DNA from: Craterostigma plantagineum
Lineage: Eukaryota; Streptophyta; Magnoliopsida; Lamiales; Linderniaceae
Length of the DNA stretch: 64,000 bases
Assembly: GCA_027422505.1 (NCBI GenBank)
Contig: JAPQWV010000005.1
Location: 12,529,501 to 12,593,500, forward strand
Reading direction: 5' to 3'
In this document: in pieces, positions 11,226-21,802 of the stretch
How the letters are laid out: each line of letters starts with the position of its first letter
How positions within the stretch are numbered: the first letter of the stretch is position 1
Made by a program: the position numbers and the translations under genes
Notes under the pieces: generated by a model
Database searches by the model: none
The model's input: the letters and a program-made list of their open reading frames with translations, nothing else
What the model was told of the DNA's origin: nothing

Positions 11226-12752
11226 TTAGAATCGTTTGACATCCAACGGTTTTGTGAAAATGTCGGCCAGTTGATCTTCGGTTGTGACGTAGTGCAATTC
11301 AATCGTCCCTTGTTCGACATGTTCTTTGATGAAGTGGTGACGAATATCTATGTGTTTCGTTCTCGAGTGATGTACCGGATTACTCGTCATCGCAATAGCA
11401 CTTTTTGAGTCACAATAAATGGGAATTTTATCAACATGAAAATTAAAATCTCGTAGTTGGGTTCTCATCCACAAAAGTTGTGAACAGCAACTAGCGGCGG
11501 CGACATATTCTGCCTCCGTCGACGAAGTTGAGACACAGTTTTGTTTTCGAGACGACCAACTTACGAGTTTACCGCCCAAGAAGTGTGCAGTTCCAGAGGT
11601 GCTTTTTCGGTCCATCTTGCATCCTGCATAATCCGAGTCAGAGAATCCAACCAGTTTGAAGTCCGATCGAGTGGGGTACCACAAACCCAGATTGGGTATT
11701 CCTTTGAGATAGCGGAGAATCCTTTTGACAGCAGTGAAATGGGATTCCTTTGGTGTTGCCTGAAAACGAGCGCAGATTCCTGTCGAGAGAACGATATCCG
11801 ATCGACTAGCAGTAAGGTACAAAAGAGAGCCTATTATCCATCGATAGACGGTTTGGTCAACGGGAGCACCAGATGGGTCTGCGTCGGGTCGGCCAGAGGG
11901 TGACATAGGTGTAGCAGCAGTCTTAGCATCCTTCATTCCATATTTCTCGAGGATGTCATGGATGTATTTGGACTGATTGATGAAGATTCCGTCGGGGAGT
12001 TGCTTTACTTGAAGACCAAGAAAGAAATTTAGCTCACACATCATACTCATTTCGAATTTCTCTTTCATCAATTCTGCGAACTCTTCACACAGTTGTGGTT
12101 TGGTCGATCCAAAAATGATGTCATCGACATAAATCTGTACAATCATGATGTCCGGGCCACTCCGCTTGGTGAAGAGAGTTGTATCCAGAGATCCTTTCTT
12201 GAATCCAGACTGAACAAGGAAGTCTGAAAGGACATCATACCAAGCTCGGGGAGCCTGTTTTAGTCCGTAGAGGGCCTTGTAGAGTCGATATACGTAATGA
12301 TGAAACTCTTCGCTCAAGAACCCTTCAGGTAGATCAACGTACACTTCTTCTTTGAGAAATCCATTCAGAAATGCAGTCTTCACATCCATTTAGTAGACTT
12401 TAAAGTTCTTGTGAGCAGCAAAGGCAAGAAAAATTCGTATGGCTTCGATCCTGGCAACTGGGGCGAAGGTTTCATCGTAGTCGATGCCTTCTTTTTGGTT
12501 GTACCCCTTAGCTACAAGTCTTGCTTTATTGCGGATAACAACACCGTCTTCATCCTTTTTGTTCTTGAAGATCCATTTTGTGCCGATAATGGATCTATTG
12601 TGAGGTCGTGGTACGAGTTCCCAAACTTGTAAGCGTTCAAACTGATTTATTTCCTCCTGCATTGCAATCAGCCAATCAGGATCGTTGAGAGCTTCAGCTA
12701 CTCGTGATGGTTCGACTTGACTGAGATAGCAAGCAAACATACTTTCATTCAT
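11226..12752 (-). pseudogene. Copia-A reverse transcriptase and RNase H
   Basis: The RT N-terminal part reads [20 protein letters not shown], then [14 protein letters not shown]. The catalytic box is QIYVDDIIFGST at about 12105-12140, with both aspartates intact. RNase H follows with GFSDSDYAGCKMDRKSTSG, STSSTEAEYVAAASC, DSKSAIAMTSNPVHHSRT and QLADIFTKPLD. The single frame is interrupted by a TAA at 12390 where CAA (Gln) is expected before MDVKTAFLNG, and by a TAA at 11226 that removes the last 17 or so residues. Both look like C-to-T changes. Otherwise the domain is full length for Ty1/Copia. Confidence 0.93.
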
Positions 12753-14320
12753 CGTAGCCGAACGTGTCGAGACACCAGATGTGGGATCCCCAATAATCTG
12801 ATCTGTAGTATGAGATCGAGCCCAAAGTGGTATATTGGTCTGAGATGAGCTGGCCGCATTTGTATCGGTTGGAGATTAATTGGGTTGGGGTCTGGTGTCC
12901 GAAGAAGAGATCTCAACCGTAGTAGATTGAGAGGGTTCAGCATCAGGATCAGCAATGTTCCCAGGATTGGGTAAAATGTCGTCTTCGTTGAGATTGAGTG
13001 CATCCAAATTTGGAGGGACGACGTCATTGCCGATAGCTGGTGGTGTAGGTGGAATGGGTGCAGCGGTAGGTTGAGTGGTGGCAGCGGGAGTCTTGGGAAC
13101 TGGATAGAAGTACTCGAAAAGCAGATCGAGATCCAGTTCACCAGAGTTGCCCTCAGATGAGGAAGTTCCCGCCATTGAAGGTTGACCGTTTGTCAATGAC
13201 TGTAGAAGACCTGGTTCTGGACTGATGTGAGCAGAAGCCATGAGGTCGCCTTCGCTTTCGTCAAAGGTGACATTTGTGCTCTCTATTACTGATCGTTTCT
13301 CCCTAAGATAGACCCTGTATGCCTTCGAGTTCAGCGAATATCCAACAAAGATGCATTCAAGTGCTTTTGGATCAAGCTTCCCAAGATGTTGGCGATCATT
13401 GGCCACAAAAAATCGGCAACCGAAGACCCTTAGATAAGATATATCGGGGATACGACGGTTATTCAGCATCTCGTATGGGTGCGATTGAATCTCTTGTGGA
13501 TAGAAGCCCGGTTCTATGTGTAACAAGCCGTTTGAATAGCTTCGCCCCAAAGAGAATGGGGAAGTCCGGATTGGATGAGGAGAGTCCTGGCTGCTTCAAC
13601 TAGTGTCCTGTTCTTACGCTCAACGACACCATTCTGTTCCGGTGTCTTCACAGCTGAGAACTGCTGAGTGATGCCCTGAGTGGCATAGAAATCACTGAGC
13701 TTCTTGTTCTTAAACTCAGTTCCGTTGTCAGTTCTGATAATCCGAACCTTCTGTTTATGAAGAGTTTGAGACGTAACAACAAACTCGATGATTATATCAG
13801 GAACTTCATCCTTTGTGCGAATGAGTTTCGTCCACGTGTAGCGTGAAAAATCGTCGACAATCACAAGAATATACCGTCTTCCTCCGAGTGTGGCCGTAGG
13901 CATTGGGCCACATAGATCCATATGTAAGAGTTCGAGGATGAGCTTAGAGGACGGTGTTTCCTTGGAGATGTGAGACGATCGCTTCATCTTCCCCAATTCA
14001 CAGGCAGAGCAGAGGTGTTCCTTATGATATGTCAGTTGGGGTAGACCGTTGACGAGTTTATTCTGACGCAGTTTGTTGATGGTCTTGAAATTGAGATGTG
14101 AATGACGCCGGTGCCATAAATCGTTCAATTTGGGTGCGGCTCGAGAGAGAAGGCATATTGGTCGAGAAGTCGTAAGATTGAGTACGTAGAGGTGAGACGT
14201 GCGCGTTCCAGAAAGAAGAGATTGTCCTGAGGCATCGATAATGCTGCAGATGTCAGATTCGAAGAGAACCTTGTATCCTTTGTCGCAGAAACGACCAATG
14301 CTGAAGAGATTGTAGCTCAA
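12753..14320 (-). pseudogene. Copia-A integrase (GAG-pre-integrase plus core and C-terminus)
   Basis: The pre-integrase zinc region (LWHRRHSHLNFKTINKL, then CSACELGKMKRSSH) is followed by the catalytic core: DLCGPMPTATLGGRRYILVI, IIRTDNGTEFKN and TPEQNGVVERKNRTL carry the D, D and E residues. The C-terminal part includes FGCRFFVANDRQHLGKLDP and FVGYSLNSKAYRVY. Lesions: a TAG at about 13514 where Gln is expected, a frameshift near 13475, and a TAA at 12876 in the linker before RT. Upstream the frame joins the protease after another frameshift near 14430. Confidence 0.9.
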
Positions 14321-14520
14321 ACCCTCGACGTAAGAGATGCCCTTAATCGTTAGTTTGTCGTGGACGAGATCCCCAGTTCCGAGAATTGGCGCAATTTGAC
14401 TGTTTCCGAAGGAGATAGTGCTCGGAGTAGTTGCTCAATAGCTCCTTGTTCCCCGTCATGTGTGTGGAGCAACCCGAGTCTAGATACCACACATGACAGA
14501 CCTGCAATCATCAGCAAATG
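14321..14520 (-). pseudogene. Copia-A protease (aspartic)
   Basis: The retropepsin motif appears as HVWYLDSGCSTHMTG at about 14440-14480, with the catalytic Asp-Ser-Gly present. It is preceded in the same frame by two consecutive TGA codons (from 14511) that close the gag-side ORF, and by a CAG resembling a splice acceptor. A frameshift near 14430 separates it from the rest of pol (GNSQIAPILGTGDLVHDKL). Copia-B has the same motif at about 37900. Confidence 0.8.
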
Positions 14521-17442
14521 TTGGGTCCCCGTTTACGGACGGGACCTTCTTGTGATACAAGTAAAAGTTTCATGCGCTTAATGGGAAATGTGATTTCTAA
14601 ATCAGATTGGGTCGTTTCTAATTTAGCTTTCCCTTTGTCATTTGTTTGATGAGGCGGGATTATGGTTTTTCTAACCCATATTTTCCTAATTTGTGCTTGC
14701 ATGTATGGCGCCTTATACATGAATTGGCGTGGGGAATGTGGTTGTTGTTTTCGTGCTTCGGTTTTGGTCGCCTTTGGCTTGCGAGTAATAGGTGAGTTTG
14801 CGTTTGATGACGAGAGACATTTTCGCTTGACCTTAGGTTTAGGCGAGATGGGAGAATTCGAAGACGTCGTAGAGGAGGTTCGCTTGCGTGGTCGGAGTGT
14901 TGCGTGTTCATGTGTTTCATATTCATGGACGCGTGGGAGAACAAAGTCATTGCAGCAGCACATAGACATAAGCTTGGTAAAAGAAAGATAAGTTTTGGCA
15001 ACATAATTGTCTACGACCTTAGGATATTGGGATTCAGTACATAGAGAGGTAGGGCGAATATAGGATGGTCTTTTCTTCTTGTCATCGAAGAGCGGGTTCT
15101 CCTTTATTTGATATGAACTCCCTTCCAGAGACGTCGAACTCACATTCCCTGTAAGAATATTAGAGTTAGTGTTAGAACATATGTCAACTTCAGGAGTAAT
15201 CTTCTCCGTCCTATAACATTTACATGTTTGAGAATCGGGTACTCGACTCGACGTAGAAGGTTTGTTCGTATTGTGAGATTGTTCTAGGGTAAAGATTTTG
15301 TAAAGTAGATCTTCTCGCTCTTTTGCAAAGGCTTTCCGCTCTACATCTATGGTTCGTTCTAGTTCTGCTATGATCAGAAGTTTCTCTGGGACATAGATGC
15401 GAGAAAGTGCTTCTCGGAAAGCGGTTTCCTGTTCTTCGGTTGGGAACTGAGACTTGATGTCTTCAGAGAGTGAATGCTTTTCAGTCTTATCACTAGCATT
15501 CAATTCCGTGTAGTCGTACGCGATTTCTGCCCAGAGAATGTTCTGTTCCTCTTTTCTTCCGAAAGGACAATGGAGGAGGATCTTACAAACGGCATGAGCT
15601 GTAAGGGAGTATCCTTCCTCGTTTGTAGGAATGATGTACTGTACATGTTATACCTTTTAACAATTAGTGGCGTTGGATCGCAGTTGCTGGCCAGGCCGAT
15701 TCCCATCCGGACGTCGTAGAATTCTGTTTCAACTGGTTGGTTTAATAGGCATAAGATGTGTGCTGCCTTTTTTCTGAGGTGAAGTTGTTCTTCAAGTTCT
15801 TTCACCTTGCGGTATAGCCTAATTCTTTCCTTCGTAAGCAGTTCATATTGGGAGGCCGTCAGGAGGCGAGAAGTTTCACATGAACTAATGGCTAGTGTAG
15901 TTTCCTTACTCTTAGTCTCACTTTGTTTGTTCTTGCTTTGCAGACGTTTGACTAATGCTTCAGAGGCCTTTAGACGTTCGTTTGCACAGGCAAGCTCTTC
16001 TACTTTTAGACTGAGTAAGGCATAGTTGTTTTCAAATTTTAGCTTAAGTTCATTATAATCCTTAGCGTCTACGGTGGATTTGTTAATGGTGTGTCGGTGA
16101 TTAAACACATCATCGAGTTGTGAGATTCGTACCTCAGACTCGGCGTTGGTGGAAGTGTTAGCTGCATTCTCACCGGGGTTGACCATCTCCTCGTCCTCGT
16201 CATGCTCGACCAGCCTTGCCATGCAGCAATCTTTATCCTTAGGCTCCTCGTCTTCTGAAGTGTCGTTCACCCATTCAGCTTCTTCGGTGAGAAGAACTTT
16301 TTCACTTTCCATTTTGCGGGTCATTCTGGCCTTACGGTCGTAATAGCCAGAATCCTTCACGCGTGGGGCGTGGCATTCCTTGGCAAAGTGGCCCAGCTTT
16401 CCACACCGAAAGCACTTCACAGACTTTTGAGGTGCTGAGTCCTCCTCTTTCTTTATCGGCTTAGATTCTTCCGTCGGAGTGGTCCTTTTGGTGCCGCTAA
16501 AGGTTCTTTGGCGATTGGATGAGGATGAGGATTTTTTCCCGATCTTCTTGGTGACCATCTTTGTGAGCATTGCCAGTTGCTTGCATAGATCACGAATATC
16601 TTCATCAGATTCCGTATCAGCTTCGGATCCTGAAGAGGCGTCAGATACAACGGTTGGTAGCTTCCCTTTGTTCTGTTTGGCCTTAGCGGTGGAAGATCGT
16701 TCGGTAGTTTTGTTCGAGAGGAGAGCCAGTGGGTCGACTCGAGTGTTGGTGGACTGAGGTTGCACGTAAGGAGCATATGCAGACAGGCTGTCGTAGAGAG
16801 CATGGATGGAGGTGTTGGAGAGGTCCTTACTCTGAATCATCATCACAGTTGCATTTCCCCAATGTGTTTGAGGCTACCAAGGAAGCGGTTGTTGATGTCA
16901 AATTTGTCTCTCGAGATCTTGGCTTTCTTGAGTTCATTGATGACCTTCAAGTATCGGAGGTATGTGTCACGCAGCTCCTCTCCTTCATAGGCTTGGAAGT
17001 GTTCATACTGCGAGAGACATGCTGTTTTCCTCCCCTGAGCACTTTCAGTTGTGCCTGCCATGATTTCCACGAGTTCATCCCATATTTCCTTAGCAGTTGT
17101 GCAGCACTCGATGTGAGCGTAGACTTCATTGCCCATAGCCTGGAAGAGGTATCCTTTGGCAGTCTCGTCGGCCTGTACGCGAGCCTCTTCATCCTCATTG
17201 ATGGGACCTCTTGGAGTGCGGCGTTCATCCATGGGAGGGTTTGCGTTTGGCTGTGCAGGGATGGTCGTCCAGAATTGTGCTGGACCATTGAAGATGGAGT
17301 CCAGAAGGTATTGAGAGAGTGGTGCGCCTTTGTTCCTGATGAATGTGAGGAACCGGTTTGTCCATATGCTGTAGTCGCCTTGTCGCAGCATAGGTGGCCT
17401 GGTGTCGGAGCCCACTGTTGAGATGTCATTCGTGGTAGACAT
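14511..17442 (-). pseudogene. Copia-A gag, three overlapping pieces
   Basis: The N-terminal piece at 17442-16843 (MLRQGDYSIWTNRFLTFIRN, then TTAKEIWDELVEIMAG) is the UBN2-type gag of SIRE-like elements. A 1-base shift near 16855 leads to the second piece (16846-15500) with YDSLSAYAPYVQPQSTNTRV, the zinc knuckle CFRCGKLGHFAKEC (CX2CX4HX4C), and a heptad-rich predicted coiled coil at about 15800-16050. Another shift near 15650 leads to the third piece (15503-14511), with a basic serine-rich tail. The start at 17442 is chosen because the family usually begins a few residues before MLxxxDYxxW. Gag is broken in at least two places. Confidence 0.85.
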
Positions 17443-18269
17443 GGTTGGTGCAGTCGAGTCGTCCGTGGTTTTGATCTTAAATAGATAAGAGAGTTAGTAA
17501 CGAACGAAATGAGAAATATGAGTTTAACGAGTAGAGTTTTGAGAGAAAAAAAATTGTTTAAAGAATTTTTTTTTTTTCTGGAACTAAGTGAGCGTGTGTG
17601 ATGGTCGATAATGTATGAAGAGAAAATATATCTTGAAATTAGGAGAAGTTCTAGAAATTTGAAAACGATTTTTGAGGCGGGATAAAATTTTATGTCAAGA
17701 GTGGTCTAGGGTGATAGGACTAAAGTGTAAGGATCAAATCTTAAATAAGTTTGAGAAAAATTTAACCCAAGAAGATTTCAACACGAGAAAAAGACTTAAC
17801 ACGTTAGAGAAAAAAAAAATTCGCGGTTTGAAAGGACGTGTTTATACGAAGAGTTATCCGAGAAATTATGTGTTGAGAAATTTCGATGTTTGTGAGTTTT
17901 AAAGAGAAATTCTCGGAAGAAAGAAAAAAAAATTCTCAGTGGAAAATTTCTCGGATTTTAAAATTTCGCATGTGAGAAAGATTCTCAGTTGAGAATTTTA
18001 AAGCTTCGCAAGAAAATTTCGCAAGTTATAAAATTTCGCAAGAGAAAAAAATTCTCAGTTAGGAAATTTTCTCGGATTTGAAAGAGTCGTTGTAAAACAT
18101 TTTAGGCATAGAATCGATCTTGGGGAAGGTTTTAAACACAAAAACAAAGCATTAAAACCCCAAAAACGAGTTCAAAAATGCCCGAAAGTGATTTTTGCCC
18201 AAAACACCTTTGATCTTTCTCGGAATCGAACGAAACTGGATTCAAATCAATGCAGATCGATCCACGTTT
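17443..18269 (-). other. Copia-A 5' leader
   Basis: A noncoding AT-rich leader lies between the primer-binding site and gag. It contains runs of A and T near 17550-17580 and 17810, and a cluster of aatttcgcaag, tttctcgg and attctcagt words at 17880-18080, matching the spacer downstream of pol. No convincing coding sequence. Confidence 0.7.
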
Positions 18270-18281
18270 GCTCTGATACCA
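18270..18281 (-). promoter_or_regulatory. Primer-binding site of Copia-A (initiator tRNA-Met)
   Basis: In element orientation the site reads TGGTATCAGAGC, complementary to the 3' end of plant initiator tRNA-Met. It starts two bases after the LTR terminus ACCAACA. Gypsy-1 and Gypsy-2 use the same 12-mer. Confidence 0.93.
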
Positions 18282-18283
18282 CT

Positions 18284-18584
18284 TGTTGGTCCCGATTGCA
18301 CCAAACAAGGAATCAAAGAGGCTTTGATGGAATGAAAAGGGAGAGGTTCTCACCTTAAAGTGTGTGTGTATTGTGTGTACAAGTGGGATAAGCCTTTTGA
18401 TCTTTGATTACCTTTCAAATGGTGTTGGTAATACCTTATATACCACATTAACCCTAGGTATAATAAGGCCCAAACACCAAAAAATTAAATTATTACATTC
18501 TAGTCTAAAGCCCAAGCTTAAAGGATAATTACAATATAAATCCCAAGACTTAAACTATTGACACAATCACTAAATATCCTAACA
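18284..18584 (-). repeat. 5' LTR of Copia-A (301 bp)
   Basis: Direct repeat of 5379-5676 with TG and CA ends. TATA-like TATATAA on the minus strand at 18436-18442. The duplication ctcgt follows at 18585-18589. Confidence 0.95.
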
Positions 18585-19394
18585 CTCGTATTTCAAAATC
18601 AGAGGGTATTTCTTCTTTTTGCACGCCTTTAATCTTCAAATAGAATTCATCCTTCTCTTGCGCATTCCTGACATGCTCTATTAATGTAGGTTGGAGGGTT
18701 AGTGCCACCAATTTCACTTCAACTTCGCCCAATTGTACTATTTCCACTTCGAGTTGTTGTAGCTCCGCGCTCACAGCTTTTCGGCTTAATGCATCGGCGA
18801 CCACATTTGCTTTGCCTGTGTGGTAATTAATTACGCAGTCATAATCTTTAACAAGCTCCAGCCAACGTCGCTGCCTCATATTTAACTCCTTCTGGGTGAA
18901 GAAGTACTTCAGACTCTTGTGGTCTGTGAAAATTTCGCATCGTTCACCGTATAGATAGTGCCTCCAGATCTTCAAAGTAAAGACTACTGCGGGTAATTCT
19001 TTTCATATTCTTTTAACTGTCGTGAAGCATACGCAACCACGTTCTCATTTTGCATTAATACGCATCCCAGACAATTTTTCGAAGCATCGCTGTATACTGA
19101 AAATCCTCCGGTCCCTGTGGGTATCGTCAGCACTGGGGCCGAGGTGAGTAGTCTCTTTAATTCCTGAAAACTCTGTTCGCATGCGTCGCTCCAGTTAAAT
19201 GGGGCATTCTTCTTCGTCAACTTCGTTAATGTTGAGGCGATCTTTGAGAAATCTTTAATAAATTTTCTGTAATACCCCGCTAGGCCAAGAAAACTGCGTA
19301 CTTCGGTGACATTGGTTGGTTGGGGCCAGTTATTTATAGTTTCGATCTTGCTTGGGTCTACGGAAATTCCTGCTCCCGAGATAACGTGTCCCAA
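18585..19394 (-). pseudogene. Gypsy-1 RNase H and RT C-terminus
   Basis: [19 protein letters not shown] and [15 protein letters not shown] belong to the RT connection region. The RNase H part reads [53 protein letters not shown] and so on. There is a frame change near 18980 between these parts. At 18590 the frame is cut by Copia-A and resumes at about 5373 as integrase. Stops near 19415 separate it from the upstream RT piece. Confidence 0.88.
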
Positions 19395-20293
19395 AAAAGC
19401 GACTTGATTTTATCAAACCTCACATTTCTTGAATTTAGCGTATCAGTCTTTTTCTCGTAATATCTCAAGGACGATCTTCAAGTGTTGTTCATGGTCCTCG
19501 CGCGTCTTCGAATATATGAGGATGTCATCGATGAATACGTGACAAATTTGTCCAGAAATGGCTTGAACACGCGATTCATCGGGTCCATAAATGCTGCTGG
19601 CGCATCAGTCAGCCCGAAAGTCATAACTAAGAACACGTAGTGTCCATATCTTGTACTGAAGGCGGTCTTTGGAATGTCTTCTTCTCGAATCTTTAACTGA
19701 TGATACACCGATCGTAGGTCTATCTTCGAAAATACTGTCGCGCCTTGTAGTTGGTCAAATAGGTCGTCGATCCTTGGCAAAGGATACTTATTCTTTATAG
19801 TGATCTTATTCAATTCCCGATAAACAATACAAAGCCTCATCGATCCGACTTTCTTTCGTACGAACAAGACTGGCGCTCCCCAGGGAGAAAAGCTTGGCTG
19901 AATAAATCCTTTCTGCAATAATTCATCCAGCTGGTCCTTTAGTTCTTTCAACTCTGTTGGAGCTAACCGATAAGGAGCCTTCGAAATTGGTGCATCTCCA
20001 GGTATTAAATCAATCGTGAATTGAATCTCACGATCAGGAGGGAGTCCTGGTAAATCTTCTGGAAAAACGTCGGGAAATTCTCGTACTACTGGAATCTCTT
20101 CTAATTTTGGAGATTGACTCTCTTCTGACGTCACAGCGAAGACAAAGTAGGCTTCGCATCCTGCCTTGATTAAACGCCTCGCCTTTAATGCTGAGATCTT
20201 CGGAATACTTTTACTCTTAATCGTTCCAGTAAAGGTGAATGGTTTACTTTTCTCTGAACTGAACGTGACTGGTTTTTGGTTATAATCGATCAC
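19395..20293 (-). pseudogene. Gypsy-1 reverse transcriptase
   Basis: Conserved RT blocks are present: [88 protein letters not shown] and [19 protein letters not shown]. The catalytic FIDD box is encoded at about 19515 but in a shifted frame, so the open frame reads nonsense there. That frameshift inactivates the polymerase. Confidence 0.9.
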
Positions 20294-20600
20294 AGCCCCA
20301 TATTTAGACAGCTAGTCCATTCCAAGGATTACTTCGTAATCATTCATTGGGATAACTAGGAGGTCTACAGATAGTTCTCTATCACTAACTAGCACCGGGC
20401 AATCCCGTAGAACTAAACTAGTTCGGGTTGAAGCCCCATGTGGGATGGTAACATTATACTCACAATCGGATTGCTGAGGTGTAATCCCGAGTCTCGCCAC
20501 ATATTTAGATGATGCAAATGAATGCGTGGCTCCTGAGTCTATTAATATGCATGTCGGGGTATGGTGTATAGGTACCTGCTCGACGGGTCGGTCTCCGCCT
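20294..20600 (-). pseudogene. Gypsy-1 aspartic protease
   Basis: CILIDSGATHSFASS contains the catalytic D-S-G triad. The flap and C-terminal part read VLVSDRELSVDLLVIPM and YEVILGMD. A stop at 20312 stands where Trp is expected (MDWL), and a frameshift near 20585 separates the protease from gag. Confidence 0.87.
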
Positions 20601-21530
20601 CCTCTGATGTTATCGTATACACTCGGGCGGGTACGGTCGGTGGTCTCGCCTGACTTGCGGCTTGACTTCCAGAAGTGTTCTCTGGGCATTTTTTCGCATA
20701 ATGCCCTGGCCTTCCGCATCTGAAGCAGTTACGAGTCTGTGGAGGACAATTACCAAAATGTCGTTTCCCACACCTCGAACAATTTGGTACCGGTGGGGGA
20801 AACCTTGGTTGCATCTGATTTGGTTGTTGAGGTGGTCCAGGTCTATTGTTGAAATTAGGCTTAGCGCCCTTTGAGAAAAAACGTTTCTTCTGGTTTCCTC
20901 CACTCCACTGGATCCCTTGCACAAATTTTCTCTTTGCCTCTTGTGCGCGAATAATTCTGGTCTCGGCCTGTTCGGCTACTGGAGCCCGTTCTGAGGCCTG
21001 TGCATACGTGCCTCCCTGAACCCCGGCCATATTCACGTCGCGATACAATTCTGGCTTCAGGCCCTCCAAAAAGCATTCGATCTTTAGGGCATCGGTGTTT
21101 ACCATGTGGGTGGCAAACCTCGACAACTGTTCGAATTTCCTGATATACTCAGCCACCGTCATTGTCCCTTGTCGCAGGTTAATGAACTCGTTCATCCTCT
21201 GGGCTCGAACTGGAGCAGTAAATTACTTGCTCCTAAAGAGTTCTTTGAAGCGATCCCAGCTCATCGTGATCGGGTCCTCGATTGCCAAGATGGTGTCCCA
21301 CCAATGGCCTGCACTTCCCCTCAGTAATGCAGCACATAACACTTTCTCTTCCTCGGGGATGGGGCTGTACTGGAACATACTTTTCAAGGGTCCTTAGCCA
21401 ATCCTCAGTAGACGTGGGATCAATGGCGTCTTCGAATGTAGGCGGGTTGAGTTTGCGAAATCTTTCCCCAACGATTTCGATTCTTTCTGCCTGGGAAGGT
21501 TCGCTTTTTGCTGCCCCTCAGTGTTTCGTG
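20601..21530 (-). pseudogene. Gypsy-1 gag with two zinc knuckles
   Basis: The retrotransposon gag region reads MNEFINLRQGTMTVAEYIRK and CFLEGLKPELYRDVNM. It is followed by a basic linker and two adjacent zinc knuckles, CSRCGKRHFGNC (short spacing) and CFRCGRPGHYAKKC (canonical CX2CX4HX4C). A TAA near 21222, where Tyr is expected, interrupts the frame upstream of MNEF. The 5' part to about 21530 is decayed, with no clear start codon. Confidence 0.82.
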
Positions 21531-21788
21531 TTGGATTAATTCTTGGATCTAACTAGATTGCTGGCATACTAACTCCGTAAGTTGGAGAATAGCAGTGTCA
21601 CGATTATCAGTCGGTGTTGTGGGTTCTCTACCTTAGTTAGAATCTCAACTACCATCTACCCTGACAGTCCCTACGACCAATAAATTATGCAACACAAATA
21701 ATTCACAGTAATATAAAACTTACTAGCAAGGCTGCTTCCACGCTTTTGAGTGTGTGTACATAGACAGTCTACAGAACCTGCAACCGAA
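21531..21788 (-). other. Gypsy-1 5' leader
   Basis: Noncoding leader between the primer-binding site and gag. It shares the segment acagtctacagaacct with the Gypsy-2 leader at about 53800, confirming that the two elements are related. Confidence 0.7.
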
Positions 21789-21800
21789 GCTCTGATACCA
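21789..21800 (-). promoter_or_regulatory. Primer-binding site of Gypsy-1 (initiator tRNA-Met)
   Basis: TGGTATCAGAGC in element orientation, two bases from the LTR terminus GGCGCCACA. Confidence 0.92.
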
Positions 21801-21802
21801 CC

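Larger units (their letters stand above)
5379..18584 (-). mobile_element. Copia-A: complete SIRE-type Ty1/Copia element, 13.2 kb
   Basis: LTRs at 5379-5676 and 18284-18584, exact duplication CTCGT, a tRNA-Met primer-binding site beside the right LTR and a polypurine tract beside the left one define a complete minus-strand insertion. Order in element orientation: LTR, leader, gag, protease, integrase, RT, RNase H, 1.8-kb spacer, a long extra ORF, LTR. Integrase preceding RT marks it as Ty1/Copia. Gag style, size and the 3' extra ORF point to the SIRE lineage. The LTRs differ by one substitution and one 3-bp indel, so the insertion is recent, yet gag, pol and the extra ORF contain many stops and frameshifts. 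The 300-bp LTR is short for such a large element. Confidence 0.93.

Noticed and set aside
16729..17421. Plus-strand frame of 230 codons
   Set aside because: Antisense to Copia-A gag. The length is a by-product of gag codon use.
21789..21800. tRNA-like sequence gctctgatacca, seen four times
   Set aside because: These are primer-binding sites complementary to tRNA-Met. No cloverleaf or other tRNA arms around them.
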